The notes beneath the pieces are model-generated. The model saw only the letters and a list, made by a program, of their open reading frames with translations, made no database searches and had not been told where the DNA came from. The position numbers and the translations under genes are program-made. A stretch of DNA of 64,000 nt from Prorocentrum cordatum (lineage: Eukaryota > Sar > Dinophyceae > Prorocentrales > Prorocentraceae): the NCBI GenBank assembly GCA_963575745.1, contig CAUYUJ010015941.1, positions 194,501 through 258,500 of the forward strand, given 5' to 3'. Every line of letters starts with the position of its first letter. Position 1 is the stretch's first letter. Shown piece after piece: positions 40,727 to 52,500 of this stretch.

Positions 40727-41809
40727 CATACGCGTATGTCGCCCCGCTCCTCGATCGATGCACACACCGTGTGCTTGCGCAGCACGATCTTGCCCACCGG
40801 TCTGCCCTCCAGCTCCTCCTCCCCGTGGGCTCCCTATGTCGAAGCCCGCGGGCGGCGCGCGCCGCCCCTGCATGCAGGCATGGTCCCCAGACTCGCCGCC
40901 GCCACTCGGAGAACGGGAGCGCAGCTGGAAACGTCCGTGGTGAGGAGTCTGCAGAAGAGCGTGAAGACACGAAAGAAGGAGAACTAAGCAACCCACCAGG
41001 CTCCAGGAATTATGCTCTCCGCTACCCCGACTCTGTCTTCACAAGGTAGGCGGACTCCAGCTGCTGCATCCGAGTGAAACGCTGTTTTGCTGCAGGCATC
41101 TCGCTTGCCCTCAGCATCGGGATGTCGCGTAACCTGGACCTCCACGTCGTGGCCTCCGAGCGGCGCCGGCGCCGCCCCGCTGCAAGCAGGGCGCCAGGAC
41201 TGGCCGCCGCCACCTGGACAACTGGCACGCGCGTGAGCGACGGAGAGAAGCAGGTCTCACGCGAGACGCCACGCCATCTTCACGCCGCGGCGCGCTGGGC
41301 GATCACGCCCGGTGGGCGAGCGAGCGAGGCGCTGGCGCAGGCTCGTGCGGCGCAGCGCGCGCGCCCGCGCCCGTTCGGGCAAGGCGCTCGGGGCCGTAGC
41401 CTCTGAATGGAAGGCTGCGGAGACGTCTCCCTCTCGCTCTCTCTATCCTGGCCCCGCCGGCCCTCATCTGGAGGGAAGTGGCTGGGGTGATTCAACCGGC
41501 GAGGGGAGCGTTAGTGATGACTCTCCCCTCGCTCCCTGCAGAGCGCTGGCTCACGCGGAGATCTCCAGGGTGCCAGCCCTGGAGCTGGAAGTCGGACTGC
41601 TGGGGCGGTGTCGGGAGGTGGAGCTCTGCGGCTGGGTGCTGGCTGGAGGTCGAGCCGCTGGGTCGAGCACGGGAGGCGATGCGCAGGCGGGGGGGCGCGG
41701 CAGTTCAGCCGCCGCGCCGAGCTTGGCAGGGCGGCGATCGCCTCGAGCCAGGACGCCCCGAGCCGAGCTGGGAACGGAGAGGGGCGGAAGGAGCAGGCGG
41801 GGAGCGGAT
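40727..41809. other. Spacer, no gene recognised
   Basis: GC-rich with long open frames on both strands (Arg/Ala-rich) but no domain or repeat recognised. Confidence 0.35.
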
Positions 41810-41814
41810 ATGGA

Positions 41815-43043
41815 CGAGGAGGAGGGGAGGGGGATGATCATGATGATGCTGCTGATTATGATGATGATGATTCTGATGATCAAGCTGGTGATGCTGCTGC
41901 TGCTGCTGATTACGATGATGATGCCGATGCTGATGGTGATGATGCTGATGCCGATGCTGCTGCTGCTGATGATGGTGCTGGTGTTGATGATGGTGACGCT
42001 GCTGCTGATGATGATGTTGATGATGCTATAGTTGTTGATGCTGATGCTGACGATGATGACGACGATGACGGTGACGATAATGGTGATGATGACGATGATG
42101 ATAATGATAGGAATGACGACGATGACGGTGACAATGATGATGATGACGATGACGATGATGGTGACGATGATGATGCTGCTGATGATGACGGTGAGAACGA
42201 TGATGATTATGGTGGAGATGATGAGGATGATTGGACGAGATGATGATCGTGCTGATGATGCTGCTACCAATGATGGCGACGATGATTGATGACGCTGCTG
42301 ATGATGCTGATGATGCTGGTGACGATGATGACGACGGCGGCAACGACGATGATGGTGAGGAGGATGAGGAGGATGAGGATGAGGATGAGGATGAGGATGA
42401 TGATGATGATGCTGATGCTGCTGATGATGATGACGATGGCCGTGGTGATGATGATAATGATGATGACGATGGCGATTACGATGAAGATGAAGATGATGCT
42501 GATGAGGGTGATGAGGCTGATCATGATAATGCTGATGCTGCTGATTATGATGCTTCTGATGCTGATTATTATTATGATGATGACGCTGCTGCTGATGCTG
42601 ATGATGCGGATGCTGCTGATACTGGTGCTGATGATGATGACGATACTTATGATGCTGCTGCTGATGATGCTGATGCTGATGTTGCTGATGATGCTGCTGA
42701 TGATGCTGCTGCTGATGATGCTGAAGATGATGGTGGTGGTGGAAGTAGTGATGCTGATGATGCTGATGACGATGACGATGATGATGACGATGATGATGCT
42801 GATGATGACGATGATGACGATGATGATACTGATGCTGATGATGATGCTGATGCTGATGAGGATGATGCTGATGCTGATGCTGATGCTGATGACGATGATG
42901 ATGACGATGATGACGGTGATGATGCTGATGCTGATGCTGATGCTGATGCTGGTGACGATGATGACGACGGCGGCAACGACGATGATTGCGAGGAGGATGA
43001 GGATGATGATGATGACGAGGATGATGAGGATGAGGATGATGAC

Positions 43044-43093
<50 letters not shown>

Positions 43094-43119
43094 GGGTGAT
43101 GATGATGATGATGATGATG

Positions 43120-43166
<47 letters not shown>

Positions 43167-43769
43167 AATGCTGATGATGATGATGACGATGGCCGTGGTG
43201 GTGATGATGATAATGATGATGACGATGGTGATTACGATCAAGATGAAGATGATGCTGATGAGGATGATGAGGCTGATCATGATAATGCTGATGCTGCTGA
43301 TTATAATGCTTATGATGCTGATTATTATTATGATGATGATGCTGCCGATGCTGATGATGCGGATGCTGCTGATACTGGTGCTGATGATGATGACGATATT
43401 TATGATGCTGCTGCTGATGATGATGCTGATGCTGATGCTGCTGATGATGCTGCTGATGATGCTGCTGCTGATGATGCTGAAGATGATGATGGTGGTGGTG
43501 GTGGGAGTGGTGATGCTGATGATGACGATGACGATGACGATGATGATGATGACGATGACGATGATGATGATGATGACGATGATGACGATGATGATGCTGA
43601 TGCTGATGCTGCTGATGATGATGATGCTGATGATGCTGATGACGATGACGATGATGATGATGACGATGATGATGATACTGAAGATAACGATGATGACGAT
43701 GATGATGCTGATGCTGATGCTGATGATGATGCTGCTGATGATGATGATGATGATGACCATGAGGGTGAC

Positions 43770-43861
<92 letters not shown>

Positions 43862-43862
43862 G
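41815..43862. repeat. 2-kb GAT array with an internal long duplication
   Basis: (GAT)n with GCT, GAC and GGT variants. Block 42320-42950 is repeated as about 42950-43560 (for example GACGACGGCGGCAACGACGA at 42327 and 42960; GATACTGGTGCTGATGATG at 42615 and 43372), with an extra pure (GAT)n in the second copy. One plus frame reads as a 513-residue Asp-rich ORF and one minus frame as a 772-residue His-rich ORF; these follow from the repeat and are not called genes. Confidence 0.95.
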
Positions 43863-43952
43863 GAGGCACGGTGCGGTGATGAGGAGCACGGAGGCGAGGA
43901 GGCCGCCACCCCGGCTCTCACTCCTGGGATCCGAGCGTCCCCGTGCCCGCCC

Positions 43953-44104
43953 TTGCAGCGCGCACAAGGAGGTGGGCGGAGGGGGGGCGGTTTCTTAAAA
44001 GGACGCTGCCCCTTAGAAAGCGCCGGCCCTTACATCTACAGGCAAGGCCCGCGCCTTCTGAGAAGCAGGGGTGCTTCAAAGAAGCCTTCACCCCTCCCCC
44101 TACC
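43953..44104. mobile_element. TIR element family J, copy 2 (right end lost)
   Basis: Matches J copy 1 over most of its length (AAGGCCCGCGCCTTCTRAGA, GCAGGGGTGCTTC, CCCCTCCCCCTACC) but lacks the outer right end, where element N begins within a few bases. Confidence 0.8.
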
Positions 44105-44109
44105 GATAG

Positions 44110-44302
44110 GCCTCCCAGATGGGGTCCGAGTAGATGGGGCCGAAGAATCGCACCGCATCGCCACTACATCGCCGATGCATCGGCGATGCCTCGGCGACGT
44201 CGGCGTGGGGAAACACGGGCTCCGCATCGAGCCGCACCGTCGATGCGTCGGCGATGCAGCGCGATCCTCCGATCCCACCTACTCGTACCCCATCTGGGAG
44301 GC
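44110..44302. mobile_element. TIR element N
   Basis: Left GCCTCCCAGATGGGGTCCGA; right inverse GCCTCCCAGATGGGGTACGA. The TIR extends about 53 bp with roughly 80% identity. The interior is rich in GCATCGGCGATG, shared with 37060-37345. Confidence 0.8.
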
Positions 44303-44344
44303 TTAGAGATACTGAGCCCATGGAAAAGGAAGGCAGGGAAAAGG

Positions 44345-44515
44345 GAGGACAGGAGGAGGAGGAGGAGGAGGTGGAGGAGAAGGAGGAGGAGGAGGAGGAG
44401 GGGATGAGGAGGGGGAGGAGGAGAGAGGAGGGGGAGGAGGAGGGGGGGGAGGAGGAGGAGGAGGAGGAGGGGGAGGAGGCGGAGGAGGAGGAGGAGGAGG
44501 AGGAGGAAGCCACGG
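44345..44515. repeat. GGA array
   Basis: GGA/GGGGGA array just upstream of retroelement RET-C. Confidence 0.95.
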
Positions 44516-44879
44516 GCTGAGGAGAGCGGGGCCAGCCGTCGTGTCGTCGGCCCGCCCCTTGCCCCTCGTGGCCGCGCGCAGCGGCGGCTGCAATTGGCAG
44601 CTGCTGCAGCCGCGCGCCGCAGGCGCTGCGGGCTGCCTCGCTTGGGGCCGCTCCAGCAGGAGGCGGCTTGCGCGGACGCCTGGCCCCCAGCCAGGTCGCG
44701 CGGGGGGGTCCCGCCACGCCGCGCACCGCAGGCGAGCCAGCCTGGCACAGAAGGGCCAGGCATCAGCGCGCGGAGGCCAGGGTGCTTCTGAAGCTCTGCT
44801 CCGCGGCGCAGGTGCTGGAGCAGCACCACTCAGCGCAGCAGCACCAGCGCAACTGGCAGCACCAGGACCAGCACCAGAA

Positions 44880-45159
44880 TATGGCGCCGTGGAATCAGCA
44901 GAACGGACAATACCAGAAGTACTACACACAGAGAGATCAGCAGACATGGAGGGATAAGGCCCCATGGACGAGAAGAGGGAGTAGAAGCCAGTCAAGACCA
45001 CGCGATCAACAGCATCGTGATCGGGACGGACGGCTACGGAAGATATACGATGACATACCGATCGCCAAGGCGGATGAAGCAAACGAACGCTCGATATATG
45101 TGATGCCACCCGAAGGAAATCAACATATACAGCAGTACAAAAAAAGAATGCCAACCTGA
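44880..45159 (+). CDS. RET-C N-terminal gag-like segment
   Basis: Frame 1 reads MAPWNQQNGQYQKYYTQRDQ, then a basic RRGSRSQSRPRDQQHRDRD stretch and IYDDIPIAKADEANERSIYV. Gln/Arg-rich and basic, compatible with an RNA-binding N terminus, but no domain was recognised. Between 45160 and 45423 stops in all frames break the continuation. Confidence 0.4.
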
Positions 45160-45423
45160 AGATCAACAAGCTTTTGAAAATGATCATGGCGGCGAGAGAA
45201 GCGGATCAAGGTTGCGCGTCGCAGGTGGCGGAGGTCAAGGTACTGAAATACATGTTGATGATTGTGAAACCAAGCTTCAGGCAGGCAGCGGATAATTCTG
45301 GAAAATGATATCGAGAAGTTGGAGGCTCAGATAAGAACGATTCAAACTGAAAAAAGAAGTTGGCAAATCATGACACTGAACTGAGACAAAAAAACGGAGC
45401 ACACATTTGAATTACTGAATGAC

Positions 45424-46008
45424 TTGAAGAAGAAGCTCGAAGAGGAGGACGAGGACTACCTGATGGAGGACGAGGATGACATGCGACATTGGAAGATGGA
45501 CGAGCATGAGAGTGGTACACGTCGGGCTAATGTATCATCAGGATCGAGTTTCACGCCAACGTCACAAAGAATGGAGCATGGACAGCATGGTGAGGGAACC
45601 AGTGTGGAAGTGATGGCGATGATCATCCAAATGAAGGCACTGACTGATATGGTTACGGCGCAGGCGAATCGGCAAGAAGAGTTGCACCAGGCACTACTAC
45701 GATCGGCCCAGGCCGAAAACAAGTCGAACTTCCTTCAGACACAACTGATGGCGGAGTGCGCGAGGCTGAAGGAGCAGCAAGCAACTCAGTATCAACAGTT
45801 GCAAGAACAGCAGCAGCGCGCACTGGCAGAGCAGACGATGAGCATGCAGAATATTCAGAATCAGCATCTTCAGCACCAGCAGTTGGAGGAACAACGGATT
45901 GAGTGGATAAGGATACAGACTGCTGAGGCTTTCAAGAACATGACTCCAGAGCAGCATCAACAACAGCTCCAACAATGGTACAAAGAGCAGGGGGGGGGCA
46001 GGCTATAA
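45424..46008 (+). CDS. RET-C coiled-coil, Gln-rich protein
   Basis: 195 codons. Acidic start (EEEDEDYLMEDEDDMRHWKM), then about 110 residues of coiled-coil, Gln-rich sequence (LTDMVTAQANRQEELHQAL to NQHLQHQQLEEQRIEWIRI). It ends at a run of nine G (45991-45999), where the next ORF continues in another frame with AIKEDAEDFARFAQEF. It probably corresponds to an ORF1/gag multimerisation segment. Confidence 0.55.
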   Translation: MKKKLEEEDEDYLMEDEDDMRHWKMDEHESGTRRANVSSGSSFTPTSQRMEHGQHGEGTSVEVMAMIIQMKALTDMVTAQANRQEELHQALLRSAQAENKSNFLQTQLMAECARLKEQQATQYQQLQEQQQRALAEQTMSMQNIQNQHLQHQQLEEQRIEWIRIQTAEAFKNMTPEQHQQQLQQWYKEQGGGRL

Positions 46009-46892
46009 AGGAAGATGCCGAGGATTTTGCTCGCTTTGCCCAAGAATTTCAACATGATGAAGTACTGCAGCACCAAATTGGTATTGTGGAGGCGATACAG
46101 AGATCGAATGCTAAGATGGGGGTGATGACACCAGTTGGGGGCGCGGCCACACCGAGGATCGGAGGAGATGAACCTCCTGCTCCACAATATTCCCCTCCAC
46201 CGTATCCAGAAGAGAGCGAAGTGGATCAAACAATAAGGATGGCGGGGGATGAGTTGGTCAATGCACGAATGATACATGAGCAAGGCTCCCATCGGACAAC
46301 ACAGACGATCACAGCCAAGGACGAGTTGGACGCTAAGATGCAAGAGGAAGAAATAACGGCAATGGTGGCGTCGCATGAAGCGGTAGAAGTTGAGTCATCG
46401 GTTGCTCCCACATTACCTGTGCCTACCGAGATTCCAACGGAGCAAGCGACGCCCAGCTCTGCAGGGGAGGACCCGTATATATCGGCGAGAAGGTGGTCCC
46501 CCGACGTGTTGCATTACAAAGGATATCATCAACATCATGGTAAAGGCCCTGCCAAAGAGCTTGGAGGGAAAGCTATGCAGCCGTTTGGTCGTCGACAAAG
46601 AGGCTATGGAGAGCAGATGGACTACCCGACGCCGACATCCATAGCGACAAGTATTACGCCAACGGAGCCGATGACACCAGTGGGGAAGCCTCAATATTTC
46701 CACTTTGGTGCTCCTGGGAGTTCAGAACAGAGCAGCGAATCAAGTGACGGAGCTGCTCGCCGACCACCTCCAGCTAAAGTCAGGATGGGGGAAATACCAG
46801 GAGGAGATGGATTTGACCATCCTGGAGATCGTGTACGCATACCTTCGCAGACATGGCAATCTGTGGAGGATGGTAATATCGCAAACAAGTGA
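45975..46892 (+). CDS. RET-C Pro-rich linker protein
   Basis: Continues the coiled-coil ORF after the G9 run: EDFARFAQEFQHDEVLQHQI, then a disordered Pro/Thr/Ser-rich region including APQYSPPPYPEE and TPTSIATSITPTEPMTPVG. No catalytic motif. It overlaps the next ORF by a few bases in a different frame. Confidence 0.5.
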   Translation: MVQRAGGGQAIKEDAEDFARFAQEFQHDEVLQHQIGIVEAIQRSNAKMGVMTPVGGAATPRIGGDEPPAPQYSPPPYPEESEVDQTIRMAGDELVNARMIHEQGSHRTTQTITAKDELDAKMQEEEITAMVASHEAVEVESSVAPTLPVPTEIPTEQATPSSAGEDPYISARRWSPDVLHYKGYHQHHGKGPAKELGGKAMQPFGRRQRGYGEQMDYPTPTSIATSITPTEPMTPVGKPQYFHFGAPGSSEQSSESSDGAARRPPPAKVRMGEIPGGDGFDHPGDRVRIPSQTWQSVEDGNIANK

Positions 46893-48217
46893 GATGGAAG
46901 ACTTCACCTGGGAATGATGGCCGCTCAGGTGGGGTGCGCGATAGGGCCACAGATTTTGGAATTACAAGTACTCGGCGGGAACCAATGTCGGATTGTGGGA
47001 GATCAAGACTGGCGCCGTCGGGGTACAGTAGGTTCGTGGAGCCAGCAGGCTCATCAAGTTACATGCCGAACGATGGTGGTGGTATCGAATACAGTACAGA
47101 TGCCACATATCATGGAGGTAATTTTTGTGATGCTCATGGACGGGGCCGCTGTCGGGTAACCACGGCGGGATGTGAAGGACATGATCGACTAGGTGAAGGT
47201 CCGTGTTTCCCGTCTGCGACGTCGACGGCACATGGTGCAGCTCCTCCCACGATTGGTTTGGAGCACGCGATGAGGCCGACAACGCCACGCAATGTTTCTA
47301 GGTGCCTTGCACTGGATGAGCTACTAGAGCCATCACGCTGCTGCAAGGTAAATATCCCAGACACCTTCGCGGAGATGATGCGTCGGATGGACCGCCCCAT
47401 GCAGCTTGCCCAGGACTTCAGCAACATTGAGCTGTCGGAGTTGGCCAGGCTACCCTTGTTGGTGGAACCCAGACGGACCGATGGATTGGCGAGGCCAATG
47501 CGCGGGTACATATGGACGGACGGATCTCACAAGGAAGCGGACCCCCATCTTGATGGATGGGCTGTGGTGGTCAGCAGCCAAGTGGAGAGCGAATGCGTAT
47601 TCCAAGGATACTTGACGGCACGGACGATGGAGAGCTCACGGATTATCGGAGAGAGCAGTCCTATGGATAGTACCACATCGGAGTCTATGGCATTCGTATG
47701 GGCGCTTCTGTATAGTATTACGAAGGATGATGATGGGATGCAATGGGCGATCACATCGGACTCCAAGATTGCGCTCGGCATCATATGTGGGAAGCACGGT
47801 TACCAGCCGAACTGGAAATTGGCGGCCTTCCTGGATGCCTTGTCACGTGAAGTACGGTATAGAGGCAAAGTGTACTTCGAATACACCAAGTCACATGACC
47901 TGGACCCGTGGAATCATCTGGCGGACGATATAGCACGGTCCAATTTGGTAGTACGACATAACGTTCTGCACATTCAGGTAGCGGAGAGCATCGAGTACTG
48001 CCTCGGTCTATGCTGGCAGTGGTTGAGGTATGATCAGATATACACACACTGCTACCCACAGATACGCGATGATGGGCTTTATTTTCATGAACCAGACGGA
48101 AATACACAGAATATGGCATTATCGGACACAAACGAGATGAGAAGCAAGCTGTACCCGGATGGCAGATATGAAGGGTCAGGCTGCAAAAGAGAAAGAAGGG
48201 GTACCAGTCAATTTTGA
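46889..48217 (+). CDS. RET-C RNase H ORF
   Basis: 442 codons with no internal stop. The RNase H type 1 fold begins YIWTDGSHKEADPHLDGWAV (Asp at about residue 211), followed by SMDSTTSESMAFVWALLYS (the Glu position), AITSDSKIALGIICG (Asp about 291) and KSHDLDPWNHLADDIARS (final His/Asp, about 343-347). All four catalytic positions are present, so the domain looks functional. The first 200 residues have no recognised domain. In most LINEs RNase H follows the RT; here it precedes both endonuclease and RT. Confidence 0.8.
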   Translation: MRWKTSPGNDGRSGGVRDRATDFGITSTRREPMSDCGRSRLAPSGYSRFVEPAGSSSYMPNDGGGIEYSTDATYHGGNFCDAHGRGRCRVTTAGCEGHDRLGEGPCFPSATSTAHGAAPPTIGLEHAMRPTTPRNVSRCLALDELLEPSRCCKVNIPDTFAEMMRRMDRPMQLAQDFSNIELSELARLPLLVEPRRTDGLARPMRGYIWTDGSHKEADPHLDGWAVVVSSQVESECVFQGYLTARTMESSRIIGESSPMDSTTSESMAFVWALLYSITKDDDGMQWAITSDSKIALGIICGKHGYQPNWKLAAFLDALSREVRYRGKVYFEYTKSHDLDPWNHLADDIARSNLVVRHNVLHIQVAESIEYCLGLCWQWLRYDQIYTHCYPQIRDDGLYFHEPDGNTQNMALSDTNEMRSKLYPDGRYEGSGCKRERRGTSQF

Positions 48218-48218
48218 G

Positions 48219-49385
48219 ATGACAACGTATAATGCCATGTCACTCACGGAGGCCAAGGCAAAGAAGTTGAGTTAAGCGCAGCGTGAGGAGAAGAAGAAGA
48301 GATTACAAAAATTGAGGCTTCAATTTCATGACGAGAACCTATTGATGGTTGGAATACAGGAGGCCCGAGGGCGAGACGGGCAGCAATGGGCAGATGGCTA
48401 CGCGACGCTTCGAGCAAGAGCATATGCTGGTGGACATGGATGTGCCTTGTTGGTTTCCACGACGATACCGTATGCGACAGGTGCAAAGCAGGATTATTAT
48501 CTACGACAGCAACATTTGCGAGTGATACATAAGACACCGACATGCTTGGTTGTGCAGATCAAGGCGCCTCATCTTCAGATAAGGGTGGCGGTGATGCATG
48601 CCCCGCCGAGGGGGCGGCCTGTAGAAGAAAGACGACGGTGGTGGAAAGAGCAAGCGGAAGTATTTCAGAAGCATCCAACGGACATCTTTCTGATGGACGC
48701 GAATGCGCAGATAGACGCAAGTGTTATGGCGATGCCGTTAATTGGAGATAGTCTACCAACCAGCAAGATCGATGAGGATGGGGAGATGCTGGCTGAATTT
48801 GTGAACATACATAACACACATCTGTATAATACCCTGGTTGGTGATGCTGAATGATGGACGTATACGGATGGGGTGGTCATGCACAGGGCGGATTATGTTG
48901 GCATAGTCGGATCCTGGTTCCAAGCGGCGGCAGGATTGCGTGTTATTGCCAACCTGGACAATGGCCTGGGCAAGGAGGATCACCGACCAGTGGTCGTGAG
49001 AATGACATGCCAGCATATCGCAGCACCAAGAGTGGAGAGTGGCCAAGTTTACTTATCATATGATAAGATGAAGCAGGAATATTGTTGTGAGCGATTCAGA
49101 GGACTCCTAGAGGAAGCCGAACCAGGGCCATGGCAGCAGGATGTTAATTCTCAATATGCCGATGTAATGAGGCAAGTTAAGGATGCAGCAAGGCGATGTT
49201 TTGAAGGACATGTTCGCACCAGCCCAGCCATACATTACGAGAGACACCATGCGGCCCATCAGGTTGCGGAGGTATGTATATTACAGGGGCTGAGGAACTT
49301 TCGGCGAGGAGAAAGCGAACCATTTCAGAATCTATGCAAGTTCCTGCCAGCCCAATGCCATTTTTTCGCAGGAAGGCGATCCTAA
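48219..49385 (+). pseudogene. RET-C APE-type endonuclease, two in-frame stops
   Basis: Starting at 48219, MTTYNAMSL gives the Asn box, then TAA at 48273. Next come LLMVGIQEARGRDG (Glu box), GHGCALLVSTTIPYA, IRVAVMHAPPRGR and DIFLMDANAQID (Asp/Asn box), then TGA at 48852. RADYVGIVG and GKEDHRPVVVRM supply the terminal Asp-His box. All boxes lie in one frame, so only the two stops break it. The last part (49060-49385) links toward the RT; a frame change near the T6 run at 49361 connects to the RT frame. Confidence 0.75.
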
Positions 49386-49512
49386 GCATGAGGAGGCGGA
49401 GAAGCTGGTGTTGGGCGTGCAGTTCCTGAACAGTGAGATATGGACCAAAACAGAGCTCAAATACCAAATGGGAGCATTCATGCGGATTACCTCAAATATA
49501 CTGAACTGACGG

Positions 49513-52500
49513 TTGGAAAGGGAGAAAGATGACAAATTGGTTGGATACGCGGAACAGATTGGAGCAAATACACTACTTGGTGACCATCGACAGGCATGGC
49601 AAGCAGCCAAAAAGCTATTGCGGTGCGGAGGTAGAGAGCATCCGAGGTTTTCAAGTGGAAAGTTTTTACCATATAGAAAGGACGATGATGGGGAAGTCAT
49701 TACAGCAGAGGAAGGAATGGGACCGAATAGGATGCGAGTGCACAGCAAGCTGGAGGATGCGAAAGTGGTTTCGGCACAGGAGTATGCAGAGACATACGAT
49801 AAGTTTCCGAGTACTGCGCTTGGGAATGTTCCGTTGAATATTGAGATGTTTCCGCACTTGGCGGATGCAGAATATCGACTATCGAGGGGGCCACGCAGGC
49901 GAGCTGCGGGCACCGATGGGTTATTGGAAGAAGTATTGCGTGCAGCACCCAAACAGATCGCAAAGTTGGTCAACCCGTTGCTGGTGAAAGTATGTGCAAC
50001 TGGGAGGGAACCCATCGCGTTCAAGCATAGTAGATTGGGGGAAGTATCAAAGAATGCAGGGGGCCCCTCGACGAACAAGGCATTCAGGGCAGTTACGATT
50101 TGCAATGTATTCGCCAAACGTCATTACCGATTTTTGAGGAGACAATTAGCATATACGTTGGACTTTATGTTGAGGGACTTGCAAATTGGGGGTAGACCCA
50201 GGAGGTCACCAGTGATGGCGCCGCAGCAGGCACGTCTGATCACACAGTTGGTTGCAAAGAATCAGGTATCCGTGGCATTTATACTTTTGGATCTTAAGGC
50301 GGCGTTCCATCGCATCATACGTCAGATGGCTAGCAGAATGCAGTACTTGGAGGAGGAACCAGAAGCGATATTGAACGATTGTGATATCCCCCTCTGTTTG
50401 GTACCATTGGTTAGCCATATTCTATCGCAGCCGGCCTTGCTGGGCGATTTACGTGTGGACCCCCATCTGGCTACCCTGGTGGCAGAGTCACAGCGGTTGG
50501 TATGCTTTGAAGTTGGGGGTCCCACGCAATTGGGTATGCCAGCAAGAGGGACAAGGCCTGGGTGTGCTACTGCAGACTACCTCTTTAATATTGTCTTCAC
50601 TAAGCCGTTAGGACTGGTACATAGGAGTCTGCAGGCAGCGAATCTGGTGCTAGAGCTGGGTAGACATCAATCTGAGTATGATCTGGTAAGCAAGTCTGGG
50701 GACGATGTCAACCCGTTGGTGAATATTACATTTGTTGATGATGTGATGATCCCCATTGTGCAGGATAATGACGGCATTATTCAGAGCGTGAAGGATGCCA
50801 TGGACATCAAGCGCGCATCTTTTGTTGCACACTTCATGGAGCCGAGCTACGGAAGAGGAAAGACGGGTGCGTTGTTCCAGCTTCAAGGACCAAACCGCGA
50901 ATCACTACGACCAGCATTGTATGGAAGGGAGGTTTCGATGACGAGTGACAAGTGTGGATTCACGTTTCATATCGAAAGACACTACAAACATATGGGAGTG
51001 GTGGTTTCCTTTGACTGTTCGTGGCGGCCAGAAATCACCGGACGTATTCAAAGCTGTGAACAGGCACTGGGCCCTATCAGACGGGGCATCATACCACGAA
51101 AAAGTATAAAAGATGATTTCAAGGTTAGATATGTGGAGGCACTGGCCTTTTCGCGGCTATTTCAGCAGGTTGAGATATGGCGTGAACTGGGAGAAGGGAA
51201 TGAGTCGAGACTGAGGGCTGCATATATGAGGGGTCTTAGGATGGCAACAGGACTAGCACATAATGCAGGCACTGTTGAGCACCACCTAGACGAGTATGTA
51301 CTTTGGAAAGCCAGACGGGCGGATTTCACGACGATTAAGCGTATTAGGAGGCTGCGATATCTCGAGAGGGTAGTGAATCATGCACCGGCGACATTACGAC
51401 GGCTGGTGGATACTCTTGGGACTGAGGGTACGTGGCTTGGTATGCTGGAAATGGACTTCGAATGGCTACAGTTATGGAGGAATACAGGTGACACGCCAAT
51501 GGAGATGCGACAATGGATCGAGCTCATACGGCAGACTCCCAATAAGTATCTGGCTATATGTAATGTGGCATGGAAACGCTTTATGCAATGGCATGTAGAT
51601 CACTGTCAGCATGAGGTATGGCAACATAGAATTAGAAGTATGTTTCCAAGGGAACATGAGGTGGGTCAGAGTTTACGATACTTGTGCTATGAATGTGGAG
51701 CCACGTTCGAAAGTAAGTGTGCGTGGCACGGTCATCGCACCAAAGTACATGGCAATAGCGATGATATACCTCGATATGCGCATGATGGGTATTGTGCTGC
51801 CTGTGATGTGAACTTTCATACAAGGAAAAGGTTGGTACATCACTTGAAATATCGTCACACCGGATGTATTGACATACTGCGGGGTGTGGTGGAGCCGTTG
51901 GGTGAGGAAAAGATGGCAGAATTAGATGAAACAGATATGAAGGAAACGGCTGTGCTCAAAGCCATGGGATACTCTGAGTCGAAAGCACTGAGACCACCTA
52001 CGAAGGGACCGGGATATTGTAGGAACTCAAGATTGAAGGAGAATATGAATGTGTCAATCCCGCAAGTAATGATGGAGGAGGTCCCTCAATTTGGCAATGA
52101 GGAATGTGCGAACTACCAATGTGTGGATAGGGAGTCGCAATTACTGCTTCTATACGACTCTGAGGGTGGTTCTACAGGATGGTTGGATAGCTTTCATGAG
52201 GATGGACCGTTCCAGATCAAGATGATCGACATCAGGACAATGGAAATGGACGCGATTGCTACATATGGTTTGAGCCACAAGGTAGTGACGGATATATGCA
52301 AGCGAAAGATCTTTGGTGTTGTCGGACAGATATATGGATATATGGGTATGCGACTGTGGGGTGGTGCCGAAATCCGTGGGAAAATGTGGGATAGGCAAAC
52401 AAGGGCGAATGTTGCATTTAGAGCCCTAATGGTTATATTTCATGCGTGTGGAAGGGCCAGCGTACCAATGTGTGTGATCACGGACATGGCCAAGATACCC

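Noticed and set aside
41551-43869. 772-residue His-rich and 513-residue Asp-rich ORFs
   Set aside because: They are direct translations of the GAT array; all frames except the TGA frame stay open automatically.
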